NCBI GenBank assembly: GCA_030220185.1
Contig: JASPKZ010010273.1
Location: 806,001 to 870,000 of the forward strand
Length of the DNA stretch: 64,000 nt
Source: Diploptera punctata
Lineage: Eukaryota; Arthropoda; Insecta; Blattodea; Blaberidae
Direction of reading: 5' to 3'
A model generated the notes under the pieces. It had not been told where the DNA came from, searched no databases, and saw nothing but the letters and a program-made list of their open reading frames with translations. Below, piece by piece: positions 11,301-25,600 of this stretch (its first letter is position 1; every line of letters begins with the position of its first letter). Made by a program: the position numbers and the translations under genes.

Positions 11301-13564
11301 GTTTTCTAAATTCAAATTTGCGAATCAAATTATCAATAATATTTTCATTGAAACCATTACACCTAGCGATATCTTTAATGGTTTGTAATTCCTTATTATA
11401 TCTATTTTTACTTAACGGAAAAGTGGTAAGACGGTGGACTAAAAGATTGAAACTGGCCATTTTATGTTGATTACAATGGTAAGAATCTGCCGTGATATAT
11501 CTAAATGTACTGGCTTCTTTTCTATAAATATCAAATTCTAATCTATAATTATTTCTAATTATTAGCATATCCAGAAAGGGCAGCCTTCCATTCTCCTCCT
11601 CTTCGTAAATAAAATTTATGCTGGGAGTCCCGGTCATTTAATATTTCAATAAATTCCTGTACATTGTATTTTTTGGTATCAAAAATAGCAAAAATGTCGT
11701 CAACATATCTGAGCCAGAACCTGGGAAAATAATGTAATTCCTTTTCAAGTTCTGTCTCAAATCTGCTCATAAAAAGATCAGCTAGGAAAGGAGACAATGC
11801 ATTACCCATTGCAGTTCCTTCCTTTTGTTCGTAAAACTTATTATTAAACAAAAGAGGATTAGTTTTATTATGTTTTATTGTTTACTTATGAATGATTGCG
11901 TCATGTGACGTAGTTTGTTTTTAACTGAATTTGTTTATTATTTATTATCAATTTTGTCTTCAGTCAATGTCTGGTCTTGAGAATGACAGCTTGGCTGTGG
12001 AAACTTGTTGACCTTTTTAAACATTAATTGGTGAAATGGGCATATTGACTGTATATATATTTTGATATTTGATCACCAAGAAGATCACTTGTGTATTAAG
12101 TACTATAATATGTATTTTTTTAATACTTTTCTTTTAATATTTTGATGTCAAGTTAAATTTTATGTAATTCAGTTATCAAATGAGTACTTAATCTAATAAA
12201 TAGTATTTTTATTGGTAATTATTAACTTTTTATTGGTCTTTTTTTTATTTTATTGGTCATTTTTTTGTATTTTTTTAGGTCATAAATGCATTTTTTATTT
12301 TGCACTTTTTACCAATTTATAGGTCATTAAATGCCTTGCCCTAATTATAACCAACATTATAGGTTATTAATTAATTTCTGATGTCCTATGATGTAAATAT
12401 GTCAATTATATTTTTCTGGAATGTTAAGTGCAAACTATGGTTTCTTTTTATTGTGGTATAATCAATTGCTACAATTTTTTTCTATTATATCTCGCAAGCG
12501 GTACTTGCTTACATTTATGCACCATATACAGTGTGATCAGTATAGCATTGGACAGCAGACATGAGGTTTGTGCTGTGCAGTGATGAAGACTTACACGTGC
12601 AGACACAGGACTTGAAATGTGTGCATACGCACCAGTATACAAGCACATCCCACGCATTCACGATCACAGTCAGATTGTATGCTTTGAGTAGATAAGGTGA
12701 ATGGCATATGTATAAGTTATTTCAATTTTAAAATTTGTATCTTATAAAACAGGCGTGTATAAGTGTAAACTGAATGACGTGTGTATAAGTGTAAAGTGTA
12801 AACTGTATAATGGCTTATAATTTTTCTACTGGACAACGTGTATTTATTTATGATCAATATTTGTTAACTCAGTCTGCCAGCCAAGTACAAATACTTTTTG
12901 AAACACGATTCCCAGGTGTAAAAATTCCATCACGTTCAACAGTCCATAATCTGTACAACAAATTTTATAACGGGGTGTCAAAAATGTATAGACAACAAAG
13001 GTGAACAGTTCCAGCACCTGCTTCAATAAAGTTGGTAAGTACGACAATTTATAAAATAGTTATGAAAATGTGTGTGGTTGTATCACTGCGATCCTACGCT
13101 GTCCATTCCCCGCTGCGAGTGCATCAGCAATGTATAATGAAATCTCCGCGTCTGCTGTCCAGTGCTATACTGATCGCACTGTATATACAATCTGAGAGCA
13201 ACATGCATTATAGGATTCTTACGTCTTAATATATAAATTGCTATATTCAACATATTTCTTAGAGAGTCAGTCACTGCAAAATAATGCTCTGACCTATTCA
13301 GAATGTTAAAAAGGTGGAGCTTTCTTTAATATGATATACTTAAGTTGATAAATTTGAGGTGAAACACAACTGTGATTGGTTATAAAACAAAATTCATTGA
13401 AACATGATTTCATTGACTCCCATTTTAGGGCATGAATTAAATAGTCATCATTATTAACGGTAATAACAATAATGATAATGATCATAATTATAATGATAGT
13501 GATGATGATGGTAATGTTTAGGGAAAGGATTTTTATGTATGAAAAGTTAAGATTGCAACATAGA

Positions 13565-13607
<43 letters not shown>

Positions 13608-16600
13608 CATGTTCGTCCAGCTTGGGGCATGGGCGCTCCCTAGTGGGAAGTTTCTTAACCAGACTAATTTAGTTATGATTAATAAATAAGGCAGGTCTGT
13701 TGGATCTTACCTCATAAAAGTAGAGTTCTTTTAGGACATGTTTCAAAACACTTGTGTTTCATCTTCAGCTTGTCCAGTTAATCTGAAGATGAAATACAAA
13801 TGTTTTGAAACATGTCCTAAAAGAACTCAACTATTATGAGGTAAGATGCAACAGACTCACCTTATTTATTAAGAAGAGCCTCATAATGGTATTTCCTATT
13901 GTAATTTTATAATTAGTTATGCTTATTTCTCTATAGATGTTAGCAAGTGACATGTGGTTACTACATCACCTCGAGGAGACATTTAGTGGGAAACTAAGAT
14001 ATTATTTGGATGGAGGAAGATTAGTTAAATTTTGCTCATAGGCCTTTTTATTCAGGCTTGAGGTTCTTTTACAAGCCTGAATACCTTCAGTTTTAATATA
14101 ATACCAATGTAAATAGAACTTCATTTTCTAATGAAAAGTAATGTATGTAATGTAAGATAATATTGCTAGAATGAAGATATTTGGTCTGTATATTCTTACC
14201 TCTTATGGTTGTTTTTGTTGAACATATGTTTCAAGGCTTCCAGAAAGAACTGATGGAGCACTTCAAATCACAAAATAATGAGAAACCATGGGCAGCTATC
14301 TCGCAGAATAAAAACTTAATACCTGAACAACCAAGACACGAAGCAGTAGCAACATTCAGACTGTTAACAGGCCATGACTACCTGGCAGCACACCTCCATA
14401 AAATTGGAATCTTCAACTCTCCAAATTGTATCCTGTACCAAGACAATAACACTACCATGAACAAAGATCATCTAGCTAGCTGTGAGGCTCTGAAGATGTC
14501 ACCTACAAGAAATCTGGCAGGACTCTATTGGGAAGCAAGAAAGCAAATGGAACACATCCAAGCTAATGGGCATTAGACTACTACTACTACTGTTTCAAGG
14601 CTTCTGAGCCCCATCATCAGCGATTTTTCTCAAGTTGTTGGCCCTGATTATTGACTCCTGCTCCCTTTACCTGTGGTCCAATGAACTTGCTGTTGAGGTT
14701 TCTTTCTCTGGGAATTTTAAAATTCATAATTCTTTCCTTGTTCTTCTGTATGTAGATTTTTTTCCCATATGGTGAGTTCATTTTTGTTTTCTAACTGTTT
14801 TAATAATTTTGTGTTTTTCTTACCAAACATGAGCAGCCACTGCAGTAGAAAAGTACAAAAATCTGCAGTGGCAGCTCATGTTTGGTCAGAAAAACACAAA
14901 ATAGATGTAAACAAAATTATTAAAACAGTTAGAAAAGAAACATGACGCACCATATGTGAAGAAATCTACATACAGAAGAACAAGGAAAGAATTATGAATT
15001 TTGAAATTCCCAGAGAAAGGAACCTCATTAGCATGTTCATTGGACTACAAGGCAAAGGGAGTAGGAGTCAAGAATCAGGGCCGACAACTTGAGAAAAATG
15101 AGTCTAATTGCTGACGTTGGGGCTCAGAAGCCTTGAAACATATGTTCAACAAAAAGAACCGTTATAGATAAGAATATACAGATCAAATATCTCTATTATT
15201 AAATAAACCTCTTAACTTAAAATTCATTGGAGAACATATTGTTTAAACAACTCACCTCATAGGATTCATGTTTCCATGATATCGCGATTTCAAACATAGT
15301 CATGTTCATCTTCAGCCATAACTCCAACTGACGAAATTCTTCGGCCGTCAACTATTCTATTGTCGCCATCTTCAGTGCTGCCATCTATGGTTGAATTTAT
15401 GAACTTCGAAATCAATGTAATTTCGTTAGGGATATCAAAATTCATTGATCTATTTTTGTTAATAGAATTTTGATATCCCTAACGAAATTACATTGATTTC
15501 GAAGTTCATAAATTCAACCATAGATGGCAGCACTGAAGATGGCGACAATAGAATAGTTGACGGCCGAAGAATTTCGTCAGTTGGAGTTATGGCTGAAGAT
15601 GAACATGACTATGTTTGAAATCGCGATATCATGGAAGCATGAATCCTATGAGGTGAGTTGTTTAAACAATATGTTCTCCGATGAATTTTAATGATTATAC
15701 CTCATAATGTTTACTTCCCAACATTAATTTAATATAAACCTCTTAACGTTACTTCCTATTGTATTTTAAAATAATATTGCTAGATTCTACAAAAATCATT
15801 GAAAAACTTTTTAAAGTTATATATTTTTTATAAAACTGTAATTGATTGAAAAAAACCTATACTATCTTGAAATCTTTACTTATAGCACATAAAATCTGTT
15901 CCCCAGTAATGATGAATGATGATGTTACATGAAATTAAAAACACTGAAATTTTAATTTAGTATTGTTACTTACTGATATTAAATCAAGCTCCCAATATGA
16001 AAAATCGAGAATAAGTTGTTCCTTCAAAAAGTGTTGTCTCAATTTGAAGTTCTGAACATTTAAAAATACAGAAATTATATTCAGTTTGTACTTTATTGAA
16101 AAAAAAAATATCTTCAGAATTAATTAAATGTGAACAAGATTAGAACTTCTGGTACAAATTTTTATTTCTGTGTATGTTTTGAAAAATTTGTGTTTCATCA
16201 TCTTTATTCCTGAGTTATTTAAAGTAATTCATTGTCTGCACCTGCTTTCTATCTGTGGTTGGTGTTCAATTTTTGGTATTTAAGGGGAAAAAATCACAAG
16301 AAATGAACACAACCATTGACAGAAAACAGATGCATACAAAAGTCACTTAAATATCTTGGGCAACTCTGCAGAGACTGAATTGTGCTTCAATTTATACACA
16401 AAAGAAAAAGCAATAGCAGCAACAAAACCATTTTTTGTAGATAAAATAGCTGTAATTTGAGAGCCTTGGCAAAAAGATGGTTATCCTAATATAAGGATTG
16501 GAAATAAACTGGACATACCTCTCTAAAAAGCACTAGAGCACTTGGAAACAGTGAAAGTAAATACCTCAAGAGAGCTCTATTATCTGTCCAGCGTAAGAAG

Positions 16601-19600
16601 CACACTTTGAAATTTAACTTCCAAATGTATTACTCCGCGCAACACATGTAAGAATGCAAGCAAACTCTGTCAGCTGTTTATTACATGCCGATAAATTAAT
16701 GCACAGCAATTGTTTTAATTTTTAATGTTGCAGGATGTATTAACATTTACAATGGTATGTCGAAAACTAATTAAATTATAATTGTTAATATTAAACAAAT
16801 TAATTCAAATCAAAAATTAAGATTAAAATAACTGTACTTAAGTAATAAAATAAAAAAAACCTGTGCACCTTGTAATGAACTGTACGCTTCACAAAATTGT
16901 CCACCACTCTTAAAACAGGTTTAGGCCTTTTCCTCTTTTTGTTGGGCGTTTTGATATTATCAGTTTCTTTTAATTCCCTGCAAATATGTGCAACTCTACT
17001 CTCCGACACACTAGTATATTCTGCAGTTAATTTAACTATATTGTTCACTACAGTGCCAGGATTATGCTCCATAAACTTACAAAATACAGCTCGGGACCCA
17101 GCTCCGTGTGTCTGAAAGGAATTTGCTGTCTCAGCTGTTAGTACTATGAGAAACAGAGAAGTGTACCTCCTCCCGCTCCCCACACTTCCCCCCGCAAACA
17201 CATAGAGCTTGGACTAGAGCTGTACATTTAACACCGTTTTTCACCACTCTTTAATAATTTCTCTTTGTGCTTCTAATAATTTTGATCACACATTTTATTG
17301 TCGAGTTAAGTTAACATAAACTACCCGACAGCCGCCATATTTGTAACTAACATTCAACTTCTTCTCAAGAATCGTTCAGTTTCAAACAAATGCGAATTTT
17401 TAGTTAGTCTCTGACCTTCAAAGAAATATGTGGGTATATTTCTGTATTCTGATCAACTATAGTTAACATAAATAGCTTTAAATATGTAATTATATTAATC
17501 GAGTACATTATCTATTTTTTTCGCTTCTGCTGAACTGTGTTTAGGTCATGAACGAATCACAGTAACTGCAGCAGTCATGTGCTTCGTGGATTACCCTCTC
17601 ATTTATTTTCCTGAATGTCTTTCTTAGGCTGGACAGAAAATAGTAGTCTATACATTCATGATCTCACTTAATGTGTGAGCTAGCAAGAGAAATATTCCTT
17701 AGAGGATCTGCATCTTAACATTTGTTGCCATCCACTGAACAGGCAGAAGATTTATTCTTCGAGAGATGAATGAAGAGGAACGAGATATGGGAGGAGTTCT
17801 TCTCAATGGATGCTATGCTCGACTGAAACTGGACCAGCACAAATAATAAACTGAGTAGTACGCTAAATAGTTTCGCAGTATATGGTTTCTATCACAAACT
17901 GTCCACAAAAAATGCATTTCATGAACCAAATGTACAGTGTGTGTGCCAACTATGTGAGAAAAAGTGTAGTTGATATCACTTCTTGATGTGTTCCAAGAGA
18001 TCTTAGTCTTTGCTGGAATATAGCATAGAACTATTAACTTTAATCATGCACATTTATGGTAAATCTCATCATTTTAAAGACTTGTAAACTATTATTGTTA
18101 CATAAGAATTAGAAGTTTTTTTTTTGTAAAATAAAGTTTAAGTGATTCTGAAAGATTACTTTCTCATGATAGATTTTTTTAAATTAATGTTCTCTTGGTT
18201 TATTTTCAGCTTAATTATAAATGATAGTATACAAACTGGAACACAAATACCAAACATCAGAAAGGCTCAAGAACTTGGATATGAAATTCTAGTCCTGAAT
18301 ACAAATGATAATATTAGATTTATTTGTAAACAACCAGTTGAAATTAAGGTGTGTTATATTTTTATATAGTATGGTTAACACATATGTATGAAAAAAAAAA
18401 GCATATTTCAGATTCTTAGTCCTATTTGGGATGTTTAATGAATGATGATTTATCTGCTATAAACTGATTTTTTTTAGATTTCAGTGAAAAGTTTTAATAT
18501 CATTTCTTGATAATTTCAGGAATGTGCAAATTATCATAAGTGTAAAAATAAAATGAATTATGAATTCTTCTTACCTCATACCTCTATGTTTTTTTAAACA
18601 CAGCAACCACAGTATCAGCGACCATCGTCACCATCATCCAAAGGTTTGTATAGATGTTTCAAAAGATTTAACAGTTTGGAAAAATGTATATTTTCAAAAA
18701 AACCATACTAGAACCATGAACTTCGAGATGCCAGGCGAACTAAGCTTGATTACAAAGTTCAGTAGAAAATGATTCCTTCAAAAGAACACCAGATGGCAGT
18801 TTGGATAATTACCGGCAAAAGAAAAAATTGACAGTCGTGAAAACAGCTGATGATGGTTACGATGGTCGCCGATACTGTGGTGCTGTGTTTAAAAAAAAAA
18901 ACATAGAAGTATGAGGTAAGAAGAATTCATGATTCATTTTATTCTTATTAATAAAACTTCATAATGTTAAAAATCCCCAAATTTATTATATTAAAATATC
19001 ATAAGTGTATTTCCAGAAAATCTCTAATTGAGCATTATAAGGATGAAAATTGAGCAAGCACAGCCATCTACCTCAATTTTGTTGTTATTTAGAATAGAGG
19101 TTCTTGCTGGTGGTATCTTTGATATTCAGACATATTTCTTGTACGAGAATGAGAGGTCCAGGGTTCAAATCCCGGTTCAGGCATTAATTTTTGTTTCTTA
19201 AATTAGATTCTATCCAGGATTGGAAAATGTTAATATAAATAAAAACCTTAAAAATATGAAGCTTTACAGCTAAAAGTAATGTATAAATTCTCAATAAAAA
19301 TACTCTGAATATAAGACAGTTGGCATGATGGTAGCGACAGCTATCAGCCTTCGGATGAACGAAAATTGTATAAAAGATATTTTAACATTTGTATCGTCGT
19401 TTGAGTTGTGTAATGGACAGCACACTCGTCCGGAGAACGAGAAGTCCAGGGTTCAAATCCCAGTTCAGGCATTAATTTTTCTTTCTAGAATTATATTCTA
19501 TCCAGGATTGGAAAATGTTAACATAAATAAAAACATCAAAAATATGAAGCTTTACTGCTAAAAAGTAATGTATTAATTCTCAATAAAAATACTTCTGAAT

Positions 19601-22600
19601 AGAAAACATCAGTTGCTGTGATGGTACTGACATCTATCAGCCTTTGGACGAACAAGAATTGTATAAGTGGAAAGAAATTTTAATGTTTGTATTGTCATTT
19701 GAATGGTGTAATTGACAGCACACTCGTACGGAGAACGAGAAGTCCAGGTTTCAAATCCCGGTTCAGGCATTAATTTTACTTTCTTGAATTATATTCTATC
19801 CAGGATTGGAAAATGTTAATTTAAATAAAAACATCGAAAATATTTGAGCTATTGAGGCCATAGTTTAAAATATATATTTTTACACCTTTTGACTTGTTCA
19901 TACCAGTCTCCACAAGCACTGAGTTCTCCATTAAAGTTTCCTCATGATGTCTCATGTTGACTGCTGCAGACTAAGCTCTGTTTTATTTATAACAGAGGTC
20001 TTCTTCCAGTCAAACATTGTAGGCCAGGTTATACATTAACTACGGGCGTCCACAAAATCCTGCTACCAAAACAATGTAACTTAGCTCATAAACTATTTGA
20101 GATAGAATCATGCGGTTTTTTGCAACATATTCTACATCTCTCAAAGTTCTGTTTACATTTGTTGCAGATTTTGATTTAAACAACAATGACAACACCATAG
20201 AAAAATATCCAATGTGTATGGTGGTATGCTGAGTCTGGTAAATCACCTGTACCCCATATCTGATTGTTATGGCGGTTAACGTGTCCAGACACAAAGAAAG
20301 TCGCTTAATCAGAGAATATCGCCCTCTGCAGGTACTCATTGTCTTTGTCAATTGCATTTAGCATGGAATCAGCAAATTCAGCATGTCAAGGGAAGTCACT
20401 TGGCAGCATCGCTTGCGTAATTTGCACTTTATAGGCCAGAAGATGTAGCTGCTTATGGAGGACTTTATGAATTCTTGATCTTTGTAAATGCAGTTCCCGT
20501 ATAGCACGACAAACCGATTTTTGAGGTCTGAGTTGAAATGCGAGTTGCCCATTGTCATTAGTTTCTTGGCTCACGGTTGTCCACTCCGTGGCAAATCCAT
20601 TACACTGCCAGTTGGTAGAAATTTCTCGGCCCTTCTAATTATGGATGATTTGGATGGAGGATCTCTTCCATATTGCCAGCAGAAATTTCACAGGACAGTT
20701 ATGGGTGGTTTACCACACTCAGCATTCGACCATACACATTGGGTCTTTTCCTGAGGTGTTGTTATTGTCGTTCAAATCACATCTGCAACAAATGTAAACA
20801 AAACTTTGAGAGATGTAGAATATGTTGCAAAAAACCACATGTTTCTATCTCAAATAGTTTATGAGCTAAGTTACATTGTTTTGGTAGCAGGACTTTGTGG
20901 ACACCCTATATAATGCCAGTACCACCTATAAAATCAACAATAACTTTAGTAATAGTAATATTTTTTTATTGTTATAATCATTGTCTTTGTCATTTTGAGA
21001 TTTCTAAATGATGCCTTTTGATAGTTGACATTTCTATACCATATTCAGCCTTAGTTTATGTTGTACTGTAAACAAAGTCACAAGAGGTATCCTTCCGCAG
21101 ACATCTGTGATTGGTGGAGCAATGTCACTATTACCAAAATGTGTGCATCTACATGTATTTTAGAAATTATAAAAATATTATTTAAAATAACAAACTTGAT
21201 TAGGCCTAAACTTTTTTCAATTAATTTCGAAAGAGGGAAGCGGCAAAATAGTTATGCTACTAGTACACATGATAATGCTGAAAACTGTTAAAATAAAATT
21301 AGGAAAATAAGTTATATTTGAAGAGAACATTTTTTTTGCCCAGACTGAGACTCGAACCCGGGACCTTTGGCTTTCTAGGCCAATGCTCTACCATCTGAGC
21401 TATTGGGGCAAGTTCCGATCTAGACACAAATTTCGTTGTAATTCCCAGTACCAAATGCTATGAAGCCTTTGCTTCTACCTTTGCAAATGGTGGCTTCTTA
21501 GTTAGGAAGACATTTATCAGGAATTTAACACTACTTTAGAAAGCCAGTAGGGCTTCAATTAATGTTTTTATTATTAATGTAACACTTTTCACTGAAGGAT
21601 AAATTATATTTGAAGAGGAAAATTTTTGCCCAGACCGAGACTCAAACCTGGGGCCTTTTGTCAAATATAATTTATCCTTCAGTGAGAAGTGTTAAATTAA
21701 TAATAAAAACATTTATAGGAAAATAAGATTTAATTACCTAATCAGGCTGTGGCAGGGCTTTCCTCAAATAATTTCTATGCCACAATAATATATTGTCACG
21801 ATCAACAATTAGATTCTTTCTGTTTCTTAGTACGCACTCAAACCCGATTTCTTGTGGAATAATATAGAAACTTGTTCTTTTTTTTAATTTGGTAATTCAG
21901 GATCACTGTTAACACAAGCCAATGCTTTATTAATTATAGGGGGTTCATTTCTTCCATAAAAATAATGCGACGCACAGCATTTCTATCAAACACATCACAT
22001 TCTATTTCTGTTACAGGTTTTTCTCTTTTACATTTTTTTACCTGGTGTAGATAAATGTCCTTTATGTATAATTTCACTTCGAGCAGAATTTATGCTAGAT
22101 GAAGAAACGTCAGTAAACTCAACTGCTAAATTCAAGTACATCCTGGATACCTAACGTATGGAATTTATCACTTAATTTACAAAATATATTTAAAACAATT
22201 TGTTTCTCTTTGGGGTGTAAGAGGTAGTGATGTGCATTCTATAACCTCTCCTACCTAATTCTCAACCTCACCTGCACGTGGTACACCCTGCTTTTAACTA
22301 ACGAGGTAATGGGGACCGAGTCACGGCGGTATAACCGTTCCATCAAATATGGAGGAAATTCCATATTTTGAACGCCTGACTAGAGGCTATAAGGTAGCAG
22401 CCCTACCACTAGTCTTGCTCTGTGGATGGCTGGTAACCAACCCAGGGGACTTCCTATTACTCGAAGAAACTTAAGCAAAGACTGGAATGATCACACTGAT
22501 GACGACAAAGCAAGAAATAGGTTAATGATTAAGGATCTCAAAGTTGCAACATGGAATGTGAGAGGAATAACACATAAAGAAGAAGAGTTAGAAGTAGAGT

Positions 22601-25600
22601 TAGACAAAAGAAAAATTGACATTGCCATTATTTCGGAAACAAAAAAGAAGAACAAAGGATCAGAAGAATTAGGAAAATATGTAATGATTTATTCTGGAGT
22701 TCCAGCAGAGAACTGGGCATCATCAGGAGTCACAATTTTAATAAGGAAAAATTTACAACACAACATTTTATATTACCAATGGATTTCCCCAAAAATCGTA
22801 ACAGTTAGAATAAAAATGTTAGGACATAATTTGACTATAATTGGAATTTATGCCCCTGTAGATGGAAACGATTCAGAAACCATAGAATTTTATGATATTT
22901 TACAAGAAACCATTGACAAAGTAAATAAACAAGATTATCTCATAATTGCTGGTGATTTTAATGCAAGAGTCGGAAATCAACCGATAAGAGAATGCATTGG
23001 ATCAGAAGGAGAACCAACTTGCAACAATAATGGTAAACTGCTAATAGATTTTTGCATATTCAATAATTTAAGAATCACAAACTCCTTCTTTAGACACAAG
23101 AAAATACACAAATATACATGGGCAGCAAGGGGATCAAAGTCTATAATAGATTATGTACTAATTAATAATAAATTTAAAAAGTCTGTAAATGATACTAGAG
23201 TGTACAGAGGAAGTGAAATTGATAGTGACCATTTTCTTGTTGAAAGCAAAATAAAATTATATCACAAACACATCAGCACAAGAAAATACAAGCAGACAAT
23301 ACAAAATAAGATACCAAAAAAGTTTAAAATTCACTTATTGGAAGACCAAAGTACACAAATATTATATCAAACTAGAATAAGGAATAAACTTAAAACAAGC
23401 ACTGGCGATATTGAAGAGGACTGGATAAATCTAAAACAAGCAATCATGGAAGCAGCATATGAGAGTCTCGGATATAAACAAATCAAAAACAAAAAGAGAT
23501 TACGAACTTGGAATCCTGAATTAAAAGAAAATATTGAACAAAAGAAAAAAGCCTATAAAGTGTATTTACAAACTAAACAAGAGGAACATTATACAGAATA
23601 TAAAAAACTCAGAGCTAAGGTTCGTAAATTGTCTAGAAAATATAGAAGGGATGATTGGGATAAATTTGTAAAATCCTTAGAACGTGATATTACAGGAGCA
23701 CAAAGACAGGGATTTAAAATATTCAAAAAATTACAGATGGAAACAAAAGACAAAATTAATGTTAATCTGATACCAAAACAAGATTGGATTACTTACTACA
23801 AAAATCTTTGGTCAGAACCGAACACTCACACTGAAAAAATTACTTTGAATTTGACTTGTGAAAATGAAATAGAAAAACCAGACATAACAATGGACGAACT
23901 AGAAGAAGTTTTAAAGAAGGCCAAGAACAGGAAAAGTCCAGGTTTAGATGATTTAAATTTAGAACTTTTTAAGTATGGAGGAACTGCCTTGAAAGAGAAA
24001 CTATTAGAACTTTTTAACAATATTTGGCATTGTCTTAATATTCCAACGGATTGGGAAACGGGTCTAGTAATTAATATACATAAAAAAGGTCAGAAAAACA
24101 AATGTGATAACTACCGAGGCATTACCTTACTCCCAACTGCATCTAAATTATATGCCAACATAATTAAAAATAAATTATCAGTAAGTAGTGAAACATTTTT
24201 GGAAGAAGAACAATGTGGATTTAGAAAAGGGAGGAGCACTATAGATGCAATATTTACCCTGCAACAAATTATGGAAAAAAGGAGAGAATTTAATCTCCCA
24301 CTATACATACTATTTATAGATTATGAAAAGGCATATGATAATGTAAACCGAGATAAACTTTGGCAGATACTGCATGAAGAACATATACACTCACATGTAA
24401 TACGAGCCATACAAAGCTTATATCAAAATTCTAAAATCAAAATTAAATTACCAGATGGAGAAATAACAGAACACATAAACACAAGCAAAGGTGTTCGACA
24501 AGGATGTGGACTATCTCCACTCTTATTTAATATATATATTAACAGAATAGTGCAAGAATGGAAACAAACAGTAAATAGTGGAATTTCAATAACTAGGAAT
24601 AAAATAATTCAAACAATATTATATGCTGATGATCAAATAATATTATCAGATTCCGAAGATAGCTTACAAATAGCAGCATATCAATTATTCAAAATTGCCA
24701 GCAAATATAATATGAAAATTTCCACTTCAAAATCCAAAACAATGGCAATGTGTGGAAAAAACATACAATGGGTGAAAATTGAGATTGATGGAAAAATTAT
24801 AGAACAAGTGTCAGATTTCTCTTACTTAGGAAGTGTATTTGCAGAGTATAAGAGTGACATTGATTCAAAATTACAAAAATATAATAAAATGAATGGGGTA
24901 ATACGAAGACATTTTGGTAAACAGATGAGGACAGAGACAAAACTAAGATTACATAACATCACATCAAAAGCTGCTCTAAAATACGGAAGTGAAATTTGGA
25001 TTTTAAATAAAAGAAACTCTCATAAACTTCAAGTAAGCCAAATGCGCTTCTTACGATCATTGTTAGGAGTTAATAGACTGGATCACCAAAGGAACACTAT
25101 TATCAGAGGAAAACTTGGAGTAACAAGTTTAAATGAAGATATACAAAGATACCAACAAGAATGGAAAAATCATCTGAGGAGAATGGCAAGAAATAGACTT
25201 CCAAAATTGGCATTCCAATATACCCCAACTGGACATAGGGACCAAGGAAGACCAAAACATCGGTGGAAAGATCAAGACCATCTTCGCTAGGTTTACCGTA
25301 CAGGCCACATGGCCTAAAACGAATTTGTTCATGATGATGATACTATTATTTTTGCGATAATTTTATTCATACATAGTAGTTATATTATATAAAATGTAGA
25401 TGGATCAGGGAACTATATTTTCATCTACGCCACTGGACAATGATGTCATTAGGTTCATGTGCCAATGAAATCATACTTAACCACGTGCTTCTGTTTACAA
25501 TACAACATAAACTAAGACCGAAACAAGAATGGCATCTTTGAGAAAATGTCAAAAGAAATCATTGTCAACTTATTTTTATGATATTTGACATTGATTGAAA

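Larger units (their letters stand above)
10582..12062 (-). mobile_element. PLE 2, fold-back with partial RT and GIY-YIG protein
   Basis: Inverted arms about 10582-10790 and 11850-12062 share AAAATATATATACAGTC and its complement at their ends. They flank a minus-strand PLE body truncated at the RT N-terminus. It lies in the 3' part of the hAT element. I could not settle the TSD because the junction is AT repeats. Confidence 0.85.
8052..12343 (+). mobile_element. hAT transposon with 20-bp TIR and 8-bp TSD
   Basis: The terminal inverted repeat TAGGGCAAGGCATTTAATGA (8052-8071) is matched exactly in reverse at 12324-12343. ATTATAAC is duplicated at 8044-8051 and 12344-12351, the 8-bp duplication characteristic of hAT. 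The element lies inside repeat family A, which dates that repeat as older. It is itself interrupted by a LINE tail (9008-9491) and a PLE (about 10582-12062). Confidence 0.95.
13678..13912. mobile_element. Fold-back PLE 3, short, with 9-bp TSD
   Basis: TTAGTTATG at 13669-13677 and 13913-13921 bound inverted arms that meet near 13775. The arms read TTACCTCATAAAAGTAGAG and its diverged complement. The tail CCTCATAATGGTATTTCCTA (13870-13889) is a version of the 3' end shared by most PLE copies in this window. No protein remains. Confidence 0.8.
15217..15734 (+). mobile_element. Fold-back PLE 5 nested in PLE 4, with 13-bp TSD
   Basis: TAAACCTCTTAAC at 15204-15216 and 15735-15747 bounds it. Its long arms (about 15225-15455 and 15462-15690) are almost perfect inverted copies. 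Each encodes the last residues of a PLE protein ending AEDEHDYV. It is a member of the same family as PLE 12 (46.5-47.7 kb). Confidence 0.9.
14171..15770 (+). mobile_element. Fold-back PLE 4 with 14-bp TSD and two nested insertions
   Basis: ATAATATTGCTAGA at 14157-14170 and 15771-15784 bounds the element. Arms are inverted copies meeting near 14850 (GAGCAGCCACTGCAG and CTGCAGTGGCAGCTC). The right half encodes the PLE C-terminus: [26 protein letters not shown] and a short tail. A LINE tail is inserted in the left arm (14241-14590) and a second PLE in the right tail (15217-15734). Confidence 0.88.

Noticed and set aside
18830..18900. Intact hammerhead in PLE 6
   Set aside because: CTGATGA and a stem are present, but GAAA is GATA and no UH follows a pairing stem III at the right place.
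22426..25290. Host endonuclease/phosphatase-family gene (often auto-named craniofacial development protein)
   Set aside because: The endonuclease is fused to a reverse transcriptase with YADD, so it is a LINE.
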